Counted from the stretch's first letter, positions 33,701 through 48,700 are shown. The stretch is DNA of 64,000 bases from Patiria miniata (GCF_015706575.1 NW_024037074.1:15923334-15987333), one strand, 5' to 3'. The notes: generated from the sequence alone by a model not told the origin. Numbers and translations: made by a program.

Positions 33701-36700
33701 TGTTTTGAAACGCCAGTTTGACAAATTCGGCCGGGGAACCTCATAACTGTAATTATTATTTATGTAATGGCTGGCAACGCAACAACGTTGCACTGCTGCA
33801 AAGGAGAGAAGTCTGTCTAATGCCTGAATTCAAATTATATTCATGTCATTATAAATGCTTGTCACCACACCATTACTAAGCAATCGATCAGTATCCCGCA
33901 GCGTAAAGTGACCGTCCCTCTAACATTCCTTTCCGGCAAATTAATAATTGCATAATTATTTTCAGATCGAATAAAGCCTAGAGGGGACCTCAAAATGGAT
34001 GTGTTGAAGATGGCTCAATACTGTAATTTTAAAATTATTTTTCATGAGAAAACCAGGGAGGAATTAATGTCCTTTCTAAACGCATTAAATATAAAAAGAG
34101 CGAAGATTAAACTTTTAAATAAATGGATTATTTTTTGTCTTAGAAAGGGTTACTACAGTGGCAGCTAGCTCAACCATAACGCGGTCCTTGTTATTTTCCA
34201 GGGATACCGGTATCTAGTACCTAGCTAGACGGTTAATATGCTTGTAATTTCGATTATTTGGTATCACGGTTAGTCGATTTTTCAACAAAGGTTTATATGA
34301 AGTTATGAAGGTGAACGAATGATCAAAACCAAATCCTAATATGGACCCCAAAAAAGTGGAATTTTTGAAACCCACATTATTTTGTTGAACATCCGAATGG
34401 CAAAAAAAATAAAATAGGCCTATGTCCTATTGTGATAAAATATGTCCTATTTCCGCATTTTATAACACGATTTTGAAACACAAACATGTCAATATCAATA
34501 TTTAATCACCAATGCTGCCTGTCTTTTCAAATCTTCATCCTTATCAGTACGGTAGGCCTACCTTGTATCGAAAGTTAATGTTCACTTTCTATCTGTGCCA
34601 ACCGTCTTGATTGTAAATGGACGATTAAGTCGACACATTATCTTTGAAACCCGACCCGGATCGGGTCCGGAGGCAGTATGTCTTGTCTCATTATGTACAG
34701 TCATGAACGTCTTAAGTGCCGTGCTGCCTATACGGCCAGAATGTGATATCGAGGAAGGATCTAGATTCCGTGTCACCACGAATAAACACATCGATTTATA
34801 ACTTGCCCATGGGAATGCAATATCATTACTTGCAAAATAAGTTGCCCACCAGAGATACATCAAGATGCGATTATGTGTGCAATAACGGTAGCTCAACCAC
34901 ATCGGATCTGATATAAATCTTTTGCAAAATGTGTTGGCCCGACATTCCATGAAATTCCCTTAAGACCGAATCCCGAATGAGACGCCAAAAATGCTTTATC
35001 TTCTGGAACATTCCCATCATGTCTGACTTGGAATTTTCCGCTCTGGGTGTCCTAACAAGCCTTTCATCCGTGCTGTTGTCGAGTCACCCAAAATCAAAGT
35101 TAACACATCGGGGTTATTTCTCTCTTCGCGGTTGAATTTTTTTTGTATCTCTAAGATCTGTTCGAGATTGTCTTCTAAGACACGTGCTCTATCTGGAGGA
35201 GTATAAGCTAACTGGCGATACATGCTGAGATTGTCCCGGGCTGGATTTGTCATCGTGCAAATGCGCGTGCGCAAAGTAGTTCCAACCCCCACCTTATGCC
35301 AGTGTACACATCTGAGAGTTTATTTACGAGTGCAAACCGAGCGGGGTGTTTGTCTTCGCACACCACACCGGCAGCAGCCGCGAGCGCGTTTTCGTCCGCT
35401 TCGGGCCGTTCGAGCCCACAATCCTCCCTGACCAATAAGCGCGGAAATGCGCCCCGGGACTTCTAGAAAATCACTCAAAAACAAGCTAAATCGCATTGAT
35501 TCTCACGAGCGGCAGTCGAGAATAGATCGGATTTTGATTGAATTGAGGAATCCGTCTTCATGGCCGCCAGACTGCTTCAATCATTCTGTTTAATCTGAAA
35601 GGGTTCCGGGCTTTCACTCGCAAAGTTCGAAACACTCGAGAGGTTCTAGACCAATAACCTAATGATATCTAGATCTGGCTTTTCAATCTTTGATATGACC
35701 GTTTCTCAGGGGCTATTTTTTTTTTACCAAGGTTGTCTCTTCAGCCCCGGCTTTGTTGCTGTCTCTGGCTCCAGTTTCATTGCAAAATTGCATGCCTGAA
35801 GCTGTAGACGGAGACGAACCTGCGGGGTTTGAGAAATGGCCCAAGTGCTTCTCCTTAAGTAGATCAAATATTTTCCAATTCTGCTGTTTGGTATGTTTAT
35901 GCTGAAGCTACAACGTGAAGGCTAGATGGCGGATAAAGATGTGTATTGTGGTTCCTTCTTAGAAGAGGAGGGGCGGGTGGGGGAGGAGGACGGACTGGTT
36001 CTGAATCGGGTGCAATAGACTACTAAACCATGCCATGCATACCACATTTTATACCAAAATATTCCACTTTTTTTGGTGAAATCTGAACCATGGCTTCTAA
36101 TTGGGCGGAAAGCAGTTTTTGTATTGTCTGCGAGTTGTTACACATACTTACAGCTCATCATGATCATCTGGCACTCTTGTGTATCCATGGGAAAATTGGC
36201 TAGCTCCATGTTGCACGCCAACGTAATTGAAAGTCTGGAACAAATTAAGTTGAATCAGTAAATGAAAATATGTTCAGTTTGGAAATCTTACAAATATGTT
36301 GGACATGATAATGTTAATTGGACACCGTGGAGACGACTTAAGTCTTTCGATAGTTTAGATTGTCAAGACGGGTCCCCGCCGTATCACTACGGTTAATTTG
36401 ATTTTCCCCTATTGCAGTCTGGTGCCGCACTTGCGCCTCTCAATCACAAGACAAATCACCTCGGTCGAGTGGTTGCTTTTCAATCCAATTCATCGTCTGG
36501 TCGATAGATGCCGGTTTTTTTCTCTGAAACAATCTTTTACGGGTTGGTTGGCATGACTGTTTATAAGTGAAACAGCGACTGGGCATCTGAGGGCCGTGAA
36601 TGTGACAGACGCGTGCCGCTAATAAAAATCCCAATAACTCACCCTACCCTCTGTTTTTTTTTCTATTTCTTTCAGTAAGCCTATCCACCACGGATCCCCA

Positions 36701-39700
36701 CAACCTCTCCGAGTTCGTCCGTAGCATTGGATTTCTGTTCACTTACTTCAGAATAAGAAATGTTTTCCTAATTTCGTTGGTAGTCTATACAAAGTTTAAT
36801 GTGCGTTGACGCATGTAGAACACATTGAACTTAATGTTTTTCGGAGCGCATCCACGATTGGAATACAACATGCGCTGCTTTGACTCGGCACGGAACGTCT
36901 GCGCTTTTGATATTCCCGGCTCTGGAAAAGTCGTCACTATGGTAACCAATCGCTGGGATTTAACTTCACTTGCATTCCCATCTCCCTCTGTCGACTTTGA
37001 TTCGCCGTAGTCTCACGTTTTATCAGTTCACAAATGCCTTGAATGAGTTTGCCTTGTAACAATTATTACATGTACCACGAATGAGAAATGGAGTATTAAA
37101 GTACACGTACATACTTCTATATTAGTGCCCTTTGCTAGCTCGTCGTTTCTGACGTTGGGTGTTTAATAAAGATCGCGGCAAGAAAATTAAGATTGGTCAG
37201 GGACTTTATTTTGGCAATATCAAAAATCCGGTCCTGTAATCTTTTAATGCCGCAGCAGTCGCCAGCCCACTTATCAAACCTCGGACCTAATCCGAAACGT
37301 ACGTTTCTTTTGTAATAACCCCCAATGTGCATGGATTCGTCAGAAAGACGCGTAATGCAATCTAATTGGTTTGCCTCGTGCAACCGCTATTCAGTCAATC
37401 AACGAAAAGGGCACTTGATGACTAAAATGCAACTTTTCATCAGGAATCCGATTGAAAAAAAATTGCCTTTAATTAGGCGGTTGATTATTCTCGGGAGATA
37501 CAATAATTATTAGTGTATAACATTATCATTGGACTCGTGCATTTGAAGGCGCAACGGAGCAGCTGTGTAACAGAAATGAACGGTTAGAAATACACCCTAA
37601 GGTAGAATGGGTCTAACAGGAACATTTTGGTAACTACTCAATGTTCTAGACTCAGAGTGGCTGTATTCCCGCTGTAATCGCAAGATTTTTTTTAACAGTG
37701 TTTGCAGATGTTCAAAAGGCAAGGCAACATTCGATGCTCATTACGAGCCGCTACGGCTGAACGCTCCGGCGTAATGATGATTAAAATTCATCGTTCAATG
37801 TCACCAAGTCCTTTGGAAGAGAGCTTTTATTTTTTTTTCGTTCGGCCATGATGGCCTTGTTCACGGGATTGCTAGCTCTCGAACCACTTCGGGCGTTTTC
37901 GAATCCCTGTTCTTGACAACACTCGGGTTAACCCGACACGAGAACAGCGGTCTCGAACGTGACGAACAGACCCGAGAGGGCGTTCGCGGATCGATTTTTT
38001 CACTCCCCGGTTGATGGAGGGTTCGTCGAGGTGCAGCTTGAACAAAATGGCGGACTGTGCAGATTCGTAATTTGTTTTGTGGGGTTTTTTTTGGCTAATA
38101 CCCTAATGATTGGAATAAGAATACCATTATAGTGCAGGTTTGCAATTTCATCCCCGCATGTCCGGTTTTGCAACAGTCGTCCTCGTTCATTTGGAATAGG
38201 CCTAAGTACAAATTCAGACGATTGTCGGCCATTTTGCATTGCTTTATATCGATGCGACATGCACCCGCGCGTTCGTAACAACCAGCTCGAGAACACGTTC
38301 TCGTGTTACACGCGTGTTGTCAAGAACAGGGATTCGAAAACGCCCTTGGTGTATTGGTACTCTTGAAAGAGAAGGTGCCAGACTATTTTAAGAATGCGAG
38401 TCTGATCGCCTCGCTTTCAGAAGTATTTCGTATTGTGCCCCCCCCCCCATAAAAAAGGACATTTTATTATCAATTCCACACTGGAGCACAATGAGGTTTA
38501 TGTGTTAATTGCATCTATTGCATTTCCTTCATTCCTAGTCTCTTTAACTCATAAAATTATTCGCGTGGCTCGCCTCGCTTTCGATTCAAGATGGTCGATC
38601 GTGAAAACGACCAGGTGGCACTCACCTTGTGCTGAGCAGCACAGTGCCGTTCGGATACAGCCGGAGCATCCGGTTGGGCACCGTGACGTCGTGGAACTTG
38701 GAGTCCTTCTCGAACAGGAAGAAGACGTCAGGGGTCCAGATCAAGCTCATGCGGTCCCCCTTGAAGTTTACCACCTCCTGGCTGGCCGAGGCGTTGGCAA
38801 CTAGTCGGGGGTCTTGCCAGAATTGCCGGAACCACATGGTTATGGTGAAATCCTGGGTAGGCGTAGATGACTACAGTAACGCATAGTGTTGCGAGGATGC
38901 AAGGGGGTTAGTTTCACTGCCCGAATGATTCAGCTGGCCCCACGTACCTTCTTAAGCCAGTGACATAATTATGCTTATATTATAATTATAACCCATCCAA
39001 AAGCAAGTCAACTTCACACTGATTGAACATCATGACTGCATGTATGCGGATGTGATAGAAATCACGTCTAGCTGAACACAATGAGCACCATCATGTTTTC
39101 ATATTTTGCCAACCTCTTAAAAAAGGGCAAAATTTAGGTTGAGCACTGGAAACACTGATAACGAAAAGGGTTGTTTACAGACAGGCAAGGGGTATGTTTA
39201 GGGTAACATAACAATTAACGATAAGGATATGCAACCGAAAGGGGAACATATATAAAACAGAACATTTTGGACACTCGTTCCCAAACGAACGTGAAACAAT
39301 GTATTAAACTCCATGTGATCGATGCTAGAGAGGCACCACCCCTTATTTTGCTTCTCCCTGGGTACAGTGGACACCGTCAGCGAGGTATATAAAACTGACG
39401 AATTTTTTCCTTTCTTCAGATTTTTCAAATTATTCAGAAATCGTACATTTATAGGTGGTGACTTCACCGTATGTGTTCTTTGAGCGCTGGTTAGAGTTGC
39501 CCTTCGTTTGCTGGTTACCTATACATGCGAGCAAAAAAATGAAAAATTGGAAAGATGCATGGACTAATTTCTCTTTTCTTTAAAACTGTTAGTTTGAGGA
39601 TGATATCAAGTCGTTGTTTAGGTAGCTGACCGTCCTGCATGTAGCTGGACGGGTACATGAACACAAATTGATGTAAGAGTTGCTATCTTCATTCGTACAA

Positions 39701-42700
39701 ACTTTTAAGCATACAGAAGGAAAAACACGTGCAAAGTTATTTCTGTCTTCATATTGCCTCTGCAAGCTCACCAATCAAGCACAAGCTGGGGTGGATTTTG
39801 ATAGTTCAACGGTCCACTCGCCCATAGATTTCACTGGCCTCTATACGAACTGGAATGGCTGACGAGGCCAACGCATTGAAGCAGACGTTCGCCATCTTGG
39901 GTCATGCACCAATGACGCAGCGCAGTATAAACGCGAGTGTTTTACTTGTACACTGTTTTGGATTTCTTGTTCGAGTTAGGCGGCGAAAATATGACTCGTA
40001 TTTTCTGATCGGTTCTTTTGATTAAAAGCTGACAATATTATTAGGGGAATAGTTGTTGTAAGTGATAAACAAATCTGCAAAACGATGTAGACTACCTACA
40101 ATGTATGTTCCGGTTGGAAGTTTTGGGAATCCAAGATGGCGGTTCTATTTCTTCAAGGCGCATTGGCCGACACCATCGTGTAACAGCCAGTCCAGTTAAT
40201 ATAGAAGTCAGTGATACTGTCAGCCATTATTGCCAACAGTTCAATCTACCATTTTGTGACTGCTATACCTCGACAGGCAGAGCAACCCAGTACATGGTAA
40301 TCACCACGTAATGCAAGTCAGAAACGTTTTGCCCCAAGCGGCAGGTGCACTCTATTACGCTCCTCATCCGTCACTGCCGTAATTATAGATAGATACATCA
40401 ACCCATGGTGAATCTCCCAACATTGCGATGAGTTATAACTTCATCGCGTTTTAGTTTTACGACACTTTACATGCAGTACCAATTCAATGCAACAGCTACG
40501 AAAATTAATTGTTAAAAGCGATGTGAAAATGGCCATGCCGTAAAACTTGGTCAATCTTAGACGCTTCATGGCCCATGGGCATGTCAACGCTTGCACACTG
40601 CAGCGGCGTAGCTAGGGGGGGGGGCGTGGGGGCACCCCCCACGGAAATTTTGCATCCGGAGAAAAGCGCAGCCGTCGAGTTACCATAATTAGCTGGAAGA
40701 ACATAAAGTCCCCTTTTCCGCGATTTTGTATTTTTTTTACCAAAACCCCTTATTTTTGCAAGTGGCTGTTTATTTTAAAGCCTGGTACATACTTCACGCA
40801 TAATTCGTGACGTCAACAATACATTCGAAGCGCGTCCACCATTGTTGACGACATGAATTTCGCTTCGCACATACTTTCGCGTGAAGTATGAACCGGGCTT
40901 AACGTCCGTGAAAAGCGAATGGCGGTAGTTATTGTCTAACATTGTTTAACAGCGCCCCATGGACAGACTGTCCAGCACCCACACCCCCCCCCCCAAGTGT
41001 CTTTCGTCTTTGATGCGTTCTGAATTTTATTGTGGCACATTTCAAACTTTCTTAGAAGAAAAAAAATAGGAATTCAGTCGCCAAACGGGAACTCCCACAT
41101 CATATGATTTTGAACGAGTCCAATTTATAACAATATAATAGTAGTAATAGTCTACATTCATTTTCTTTACCTTAATTGATACAGATGTATTTTACTTCTG
41201 TATTATAGTGGTTCGACAATTACAGATTTAGTACTGATGTAACATTATAAGATCATTAACGTAGAATATCCCATATTTGTGGTTGGATTTGATAAAAATG
41301 CATGATGTTATGAGGATGACTTAAAACTTGATTTGTTTACTCCCCTCTTTTCCGCTATTCAAAAGAATGCGGTCATTTTTTCCTTGACCCAATTGAAAAT
41401 CCTGCCTACGCGCCCATGACACCTCTGCAATTTCGCCTCTAAATCACAATGCCATAAATACATGCTTCTAATGAAAGGCACATGGGACATAACCATGCTA
41501 AGATGGGCCACACGCAAAACATCCACACCGCAGACATTACAGATATTTTCACTATTTTAAAAACGTGGCTCACGGTCATCATGACCAAAGATGCGAAAGA
41601 TTGATGCGCACTACATGTGCAGAATGCATCTGCAAACGAATGCATCAGCTGCCGTAACGAACTTTGCGTTATGTGTACCGCGACCTGAGTCAATCGGGCG
41701 GATTTCGCTTCGGCACGCAGGCTGATTTGTGCACGGGATCAAGCCATGAAAGCAGTGCGATTCACATTACATCGCCAGTAAAACCTGCGGAAAGCTCCGT
41801 CATAACACGAGATGTTTTGAAGAATTATCGTAAAGTGGTGTCATATTGCCTTTATCGGGAACCTTGGCAGAAGACAAGTCTAACCCCGGATTGCACTTGT
41901 CGTATACAAACGCGGTGCGCGGTGCTTATTGACATAATTTGAGGTGAAAACTGCTTCCAAAAGAACTGTTACTATATCAACGCATTCAGTGAAAGGTGTT
42001 CATTACTAAATTCATATTTTTCTCCTCCCAGTTAAATCAGAAAAGCTACTAGTTCAGTTTTCTTGGCAGCACGAGTACGCATCGAAACGTTGAGCAGTAC
42101 TAGGAGACTTTTGAGACGCTTGGTGGCAGCAAACACACGGGTCGTTTTCAATTGTTACGTCATGTTTAAGCTAATGTGCAAAATGACGCAAACAATAGAA
42201 AAGGACCGTGTGTTTGCTGCCACCAGGCGTCTCAAAAGTCTCCACTGAAATCGCACTTTTGATCAAGGCCATCGTTACAAAGAAAGAAGCACGTTTTTAT
42301 TGCATTTTTCTCCGAATGCCTCCGGCCAACTTAATGCCTAAACAGAAACGGCAGATATCTGATTATCATGGACTGCACTCACCGTTAAGTTGATTTTATC
42401 AATTAATTGAAGTATATATGACTTCGATTATTGTATAGTAAGGTTGATGGGTTGATGGTATGGGAAGGGATAGGGTAATTGTAATATTTGCAAAGAATTT
42501 TCCCTCCGGTTTTAGAAGTTTACGCATGTGCGTTGGAGTTTTGGGACGGTATTGGGCCGAGTTAATTCAATAACAGTGGGATTGTGTATGCGCACGTCAA
42601 GGGAAGAATCGATCTAAAAAGTGGTTGGCTACACTCGCGCATGCAAATTGTTGCATTTTTTTGGTGGTTTGGTTAATAATTAATAATTCTCATGCACCGA

Positions 42701-45700
42701 AAGGGTTTTTCAAGTCGAGTCACGAGTTTGGATTGATTAAGAGTCGTCAGTATTTGAAGACACACAAACGTTGTCTAGCTGTGCAAATTGAATTGAAAAC
42801 GGCGGGAAACTGTTGAGGCGGCAGATTAGAAATGATGCGATTGTGGCCGGCTCCTCAGGGAGGCAATTGTATATATATATGTACATGCATGATGTGTGCT
42901 CAACGGTTTCACGGTCAGTGGCTCGTTACATACTTGACTGGTCTTTGATTCCACCGACTTGATAAATTTGTCAGAACCGCGATGTGTTATTCTTCTATAT
43001 ACCTTTAATATTTCGCCCTAGGATGTGAATTTGATCAGTCTCCGTAGAAGCAAGAAGTGAAAACACGACCGGATATTTGTTCATTACAAGGCGCGATCGG
43101 CCAAACCGCTATATTAAAAAAGCCCCCGAATAGTCGTAGTGCAACAGTCCATTAGGCTTAATGGCAGTTTTGAACCATCCCGGCAGGCGCGGTTCTAGAA
43201 CCTATATTTTAGGGGGGGGCTATCTAGGGATGAATCCAGAATTTTGCAAGGAGACGTGCTGAAATGTAGACTGGGTTCATTTTTTCAAGACACTTAAGCC
43301 TCCGAAAATCAATAGGTGTGGGGCGCAGTCTTTATTAACTATAATAGTGTACAAAAGACCTTTTTTTTTGCTTAAGGGGGGGGGGGGCGTTCGCGTGTGA
43401 CATCACCATCTAAGATGTGCTACTGCCTTCTGTATAACATTTTCTTGGGGGTGGGGCTAGACAAAATTTAGGGGGGGGCTAAAACACTTCTAGCCCCCCC
43501 CCCCCCCCCCCCCCCCCGGTAGAACCGCGCCTGCATCCCGGGCTCAAACTCTATGCCATCGGCCAATCAAATCCGAAGTTAAGAAGGATAACAAATTAAT
43601 GTTATCAAAAATCACATTTCCAATATTATTCAAAGGCCTCTGTATAAACCCCTATTTTTACTGCAAATAAAGGATGGGGGTTGAAACAAATTGAGGCAAA
43701 CATTGTACGAGGAGCGTTTTCCATTGCCTGCGTAAACTCCTGGGCTTGTTTTCATACAGTGCGCACACAGGAATTGACTGAACAAAATAATGTTTTCGGA
43801 CCTGTCCTTGAATGAATAAAAACAGAATATACACTCTAAAAACAACTTAGTCAAATTATTGACTGGTCTTCCTAGTTATTGGAAATTGACTAGGAATTTA
43901 GTCAAACATGCACAATTTCATACCATGACTAGAAAAAGTAGTTGGGTTCGACTCCAATTTCAGTAATTTGCATAACTATTTCTTCAAAGCCAGGAATACT
44001 GACTGGAAAAATCTAGTCAGATTGACTGATTTTCAGTTGCACCCAGCTGACCCTGAATGGCTAGTCAAATTTAACTGGTTTCTAGTCAAATCTGACTAAT
44101 GCTTTTTTAGAGTGTAGGCCCAAAACGATGGAATTACGGAGTTAAAAGGTAATAGGCCTAAAATCGTGCAGGTCTGAGGAAGCTTCTAGGGGAAGGACGC
44201 TTCGTGTCTAGGGTTTGCTTCTTGATCTTACGCGATGGTTCTCAGAGCATTAAGAACGGTCGAATGGTGACAGAGATTGATGGGTTGGGATGGTTCGAGG
44301 ACAGCACAAATATATCAGCGGATACAACATAGCGTGGAAAGCGAGATGGAGGATTAAGTAATTGGGAGAAGTCGAATTGGAGATGATTGAATCTGACGGT
44401 GGCAATGGACAATTAGAAATAAATAGAGGGACGAATAGTGGAGAGGAGTAGACAACTGAGGACAAAACGAGGCAGCAGGACAGGCAAGATGTTTATGATT
44501 ATATTGATAGAAAATAAATTGGATACACGCAACAAATATACAACGGCTGGATATATTCAAATGGTTGGACTTTCATGGTACCCTTGTTCCCAGGGCCTAC
44601 GTTCAACATCAGTGGCGATAGTAGACCATGGAAGGGTAACTGGTTTCCCTTATTTTTGAATAGTCGCCGGAATAAGCGTATGAATTTGTGTTGTGTGCAC
44701 TTGGTTGACGTGCATATAGCAAATATACAGCCAATGTGAAGGATGATGTGAATTATTTACTATACCATCGTCGACTCCTTTATCGTTCCCATGCTTTCGA
44801 TGTACAGATGAAGTCTCACGTCCACTGCGGAACCTGTGAAATAAAACCAAAGACAGATACAGATGGATTTTTTAAAAAAGATATGACTGTTTGTCCTCAT
44901 CAGAAACATCACGGGTTAGTGTGCGCAACATTTATGCCTAATCGGCTCAACATGTGAGCTCAACATGAGAGGAAATTGAAAGGTTTTGTCTAAACTATCG
45001 CAGAAACCACTGAAGAAAAACAGTCAACATAGCAATGTGTAAAATTGTCTTTTGTCAGAATTTTTGAAGATGGGGTAAAATTAACTTAAATGCAGCCCAT
45101 AAATTCATAAGATGTATTTCGTGTTTACTCATTCGCTGTCCTTTATTTAATCTGAACTATAATTTCCCAGCGTCAATTGAATAACGTGTCGCTCGTATAC
45201 CGTTAATGGATCTGAAATTCACCTCGTATTTTCGTTGTGCAGGAAATTAACGCACTCAAATTTTAAGTGCTTTTTCTGCCGGTCTTCATGTTAGAGGAAG
45301 ACGATGTTCCATCGTACCGTGTGATCAATGTCTTCATGGTTTGTCGTCGACTGATTAATTGTTTCCTTCGAGACTTCGGATTTACTTCTTTACCTGCTGC
45401 GGCATTGTGTTTGTTCCTTTCTAATGGGCATTATTTGGCACTTAGTTATCAGTAATTTATTTAATTCGATCGGTAATGTAAGCAACCTGTGAAGTTTGTC
45501 CGATAAAAAAACAAAAAAGAAACAAGACGCACCTTTTTCAGTTGAAACACAATTTTGTTTTTACGAAAACACTCTTTTTGATTGTCTGCATGAAGGGGCG
45601 TTTGTTTGCGTTATTCTAAGTATAGTGTTCAAAAAGAAAAAAGTGTAATGGGCCCGGCAGAAGGGCATAATTATGCGCGTATGCCCTTATGCACGAACGT

Positions 45701-48700
45701 GTAATCACCAAAATGTTCCCAGCAAAAGGGCATATGCAGAAAACTGCCTCTATTTTAATGAAATGCAAACATTTTCGTCAGATACTATTACAGGTTGTTC
45801 CAAACTTAATGAATCATATGCGTGACAAATTTCAAATTCGTATTATTTATAATACGTGTGGGGGATAATTGGATTCATGATAACAATGGAACCTTTCAAT
45901 GCAATTTTCTTGAAAATTATTTTTGCGTCAGAACGCTCATATGTCCTTCTGCCGGGCGACCGACGTGTTGATATCTCTACAACTCATTTACATATTTATT
46001 GAAACGTATTTGCGAAGCAAACGCCTAGTAAATGTTTGGTTTTCCTTTCGTCTGATGAATATTGGTCTGTTTGATGGTGCAGCTAGGTAAATATTTGCGG
46101 TGTGAAGAGCTCTGTGGATTGCCTGTTTCATTTTCATTTCGTAAATATCAGGCATTTTCGTTCTATTGCTTTTAAAATTCGCAATGTGTTAAATAACACT
46201 TCCGTTGTTCTAGCAGTCTCAAAAGTCCCGGGTCACATTTCGATCCGCGTCCTGACACTTTCCGGGTCAAGATGACACTTTTCCGACGGTCAAAGTGACA
46301 CTTTTTCAGGGTCAAAGGGACACCGTTTTCCGGGTCAAAGACTAGTGACACTTTTCCGGATGAAAGTTACCAGTTTATCTCTGTCAAAAGGACACTTTTT
46401 GACTCATATTCCGGGTCATTTTGACGTGGAAAAGTATCAACTTGGCCCAGAAAAAAAGTGTCACTTTGCCCGGGAAAAGTAATACTGAGCACAAGAAATC
46501 TGCTCGAACGTAAACAGGCCACTTGCCGAAATTGCGTGAGTTTGTAAATGGTTTTCGGTTTATGTTTCTTTTGAATTGAGTACCTTTGGCAACGTATTAG
46601 TCTTAAAGTTTCAAGGGGAAAATATGCATCTAAAAAAACATACTATAAAGAAAATGCTCTTATGCGTTAAGGTAATGGATTCATCTTTTCATTTTACCTA
46701 AATCGCTCCCCACAGAGCAGTTTCACGCGTTCAGTGTTTCAAGCTGCTGTTGTTATTTCGTCTACCGTATTGCAGCAGACACAAATTGTCTGGAAAAAAT
46801 ACGTGTTGGCTAGCGTTCTTTTTTTTGTTCAAAATTGTTCACACCATTAGGCCTACTAGTGTGAAGAATTCTTCACACCATTAGTGTGAAGAATTCGTGC
46901 CGAGTTGAACAACTCTTTAAACACATTAGAGAAATTGGATTTCGATAGTAAGTGAATCTTTCAAGTGTTGACGCTCAAACTTTCACACATTCTCCATTCT
47001 CTTCAATCACGTTAACAGTTTCCGCGCCAGTGAGCGGACGCATCCTCAATATTTGATTTGCTATGCAAAGGCCCCTTTCGTTAGACTTCTCTTCAACGGT
47101 GTATTTTCTGCACCAAGTTGATGAAGATCTTTGTCCATTTTTCGCGTCACGTCGGAAAAATTGAATTGGGATTTTAGTAGATTTATTAGAGTTGGAAGAA
47201 TAAGTATCTTGGGTTTATTGGGAATCCCATCCTTGAACCCCTTTAAGAGTGACTCTTTTTTCCCGTAAAGGATTACATTCTAAATTGCATAATTAAATAT
47301 ATTTTTCAATGTATAATACAAGTAACCGCACTGCGAACATTTACAGAGGCTACATCTTCTTGTAATTACAGAGATAACACAAAATTCTTAAAAAGATGCT
47401 TCTAATTTAGTACCTACTTTCTGTCTACATTATCTGACAATGAAAGTTCTTGTTTAAATATGTTTTGTCGTTTGACTCAGTTTCTCGCAATATTCAAATC
47501 ATCCACCAATTCAATCTAAAGCGACCTCTAAATTCGCTCCGCCACTTTACGGATGATAACCATAAGATGTGGATGGATGCAGGTTCTACAGCACCGTGTC
47601 GTGAAATGGTCCATGGAGATACAACGAAGAACTGAAGATGCATTGTCCCGCATCTGTATCGATTTCAAGAGCAGTCTTTTGTAAGGAGCCTACTTTAATA
47701 ATAAAAAAAAAAACCTTGACCGAAATACAACCTAATCTAAGAATAGCAACTTGCCCTTGTCGACTGCTTCTTATAGACTTATTGCGCTGAAAATGTGGAA
47801 ATGAAAAACAATGTATTCCGCGTCCAAGAGTCTTCTTTGGCTTATAAAGCTTCGACTGTCACAACAGTCACATTCAGATGAAGTTTTTAGCATGACTGCC
47901 TCCTTGCTACCCAATAAAAACAGCAGTGTTTGATGTCACGTTCACGGTGCATTTAATGCATCAACAACGCCAAAAGCCTTGAAAGTTTTTTGTTTTTTTG
48001 TACCTAGACTGCATTAACATGTGTGCATAGCTGGCCTAGTTTCCAGATATAAGCACCAGGCGACTTCGCTGTGCTTTTCCAAGATATCCATGATTCATTT
48101 TTATACACAGGTTTTACCTTGCCATCGGAAATAGAGCAAACGCTAACTTGGAAGCGCAGCATTGTGTGTGTTCCGTGTGACTCGCAGACTAAATCAGGTA
48201 TCTGGTTACTAGACCAATTCGATACCTGGACGGTCAGTCACGAAACTTCCTGCATTGGCGATCACTTTACAGCTAACAATAGGAATGCACAATTCTATTC
48301 AGTGCAGAGGAGGAGACTCACGTATCCATGCTATCTTTAGATGAGTTTGCTGGCCCCAGCGAGCCAGTGTATAAAGTACGTACACCTGACGGATCAATGA
48401 TTGACTGACTCACTAGCTGACTGTCATTTGTGACTTAGCCTGGTGTTTGGGTGGTAAAGAGATCTGGGCAGTGCTATCGTATAGGATTACCCGTAATGGG
48501 CTGAATCTGGCCCATTGTGGACGGTACATGCACAAAAAGACCTCAAGTGAATAGTCCATGTGAATCGATTGAATAGAGGTTTGTGTGCTCTGTGATCAGT
48601 TTAACTGTATATATGGAAAAGCAAAATTTTAGCAAAACAAAATTCCACAGTAAAAAAAACCCCTAATCCACGAACAGCCATGAGCTAATCTCAAATACCA

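Larger units (their letters stand above)
38853..44765. other. Channel intron, transposon-rich
   Basis: This is the intron between the loop D exon and the 68-bp exon. Besides the elements listed at 40778, 42103, 43184 and 43830, a hAT-like end (CAGCGGCGTAGCTAGG) at 40601 stands alone, followed by G and C runs. No further exon was recognised. Confidence 0.55.

Noticed and set aside
38000..38296. 98-residue minus-strand frame
   Set aside because: It lies wholly within the MITE at 37891-38345 and has no transposase features.
48101..48200. Minus-strand segment ending at GTAAAA, tested as a channel N-terminal exon
   Set aside because: It lacks the expected family motifs; the real 68-bp exon was found at 44766-44833.
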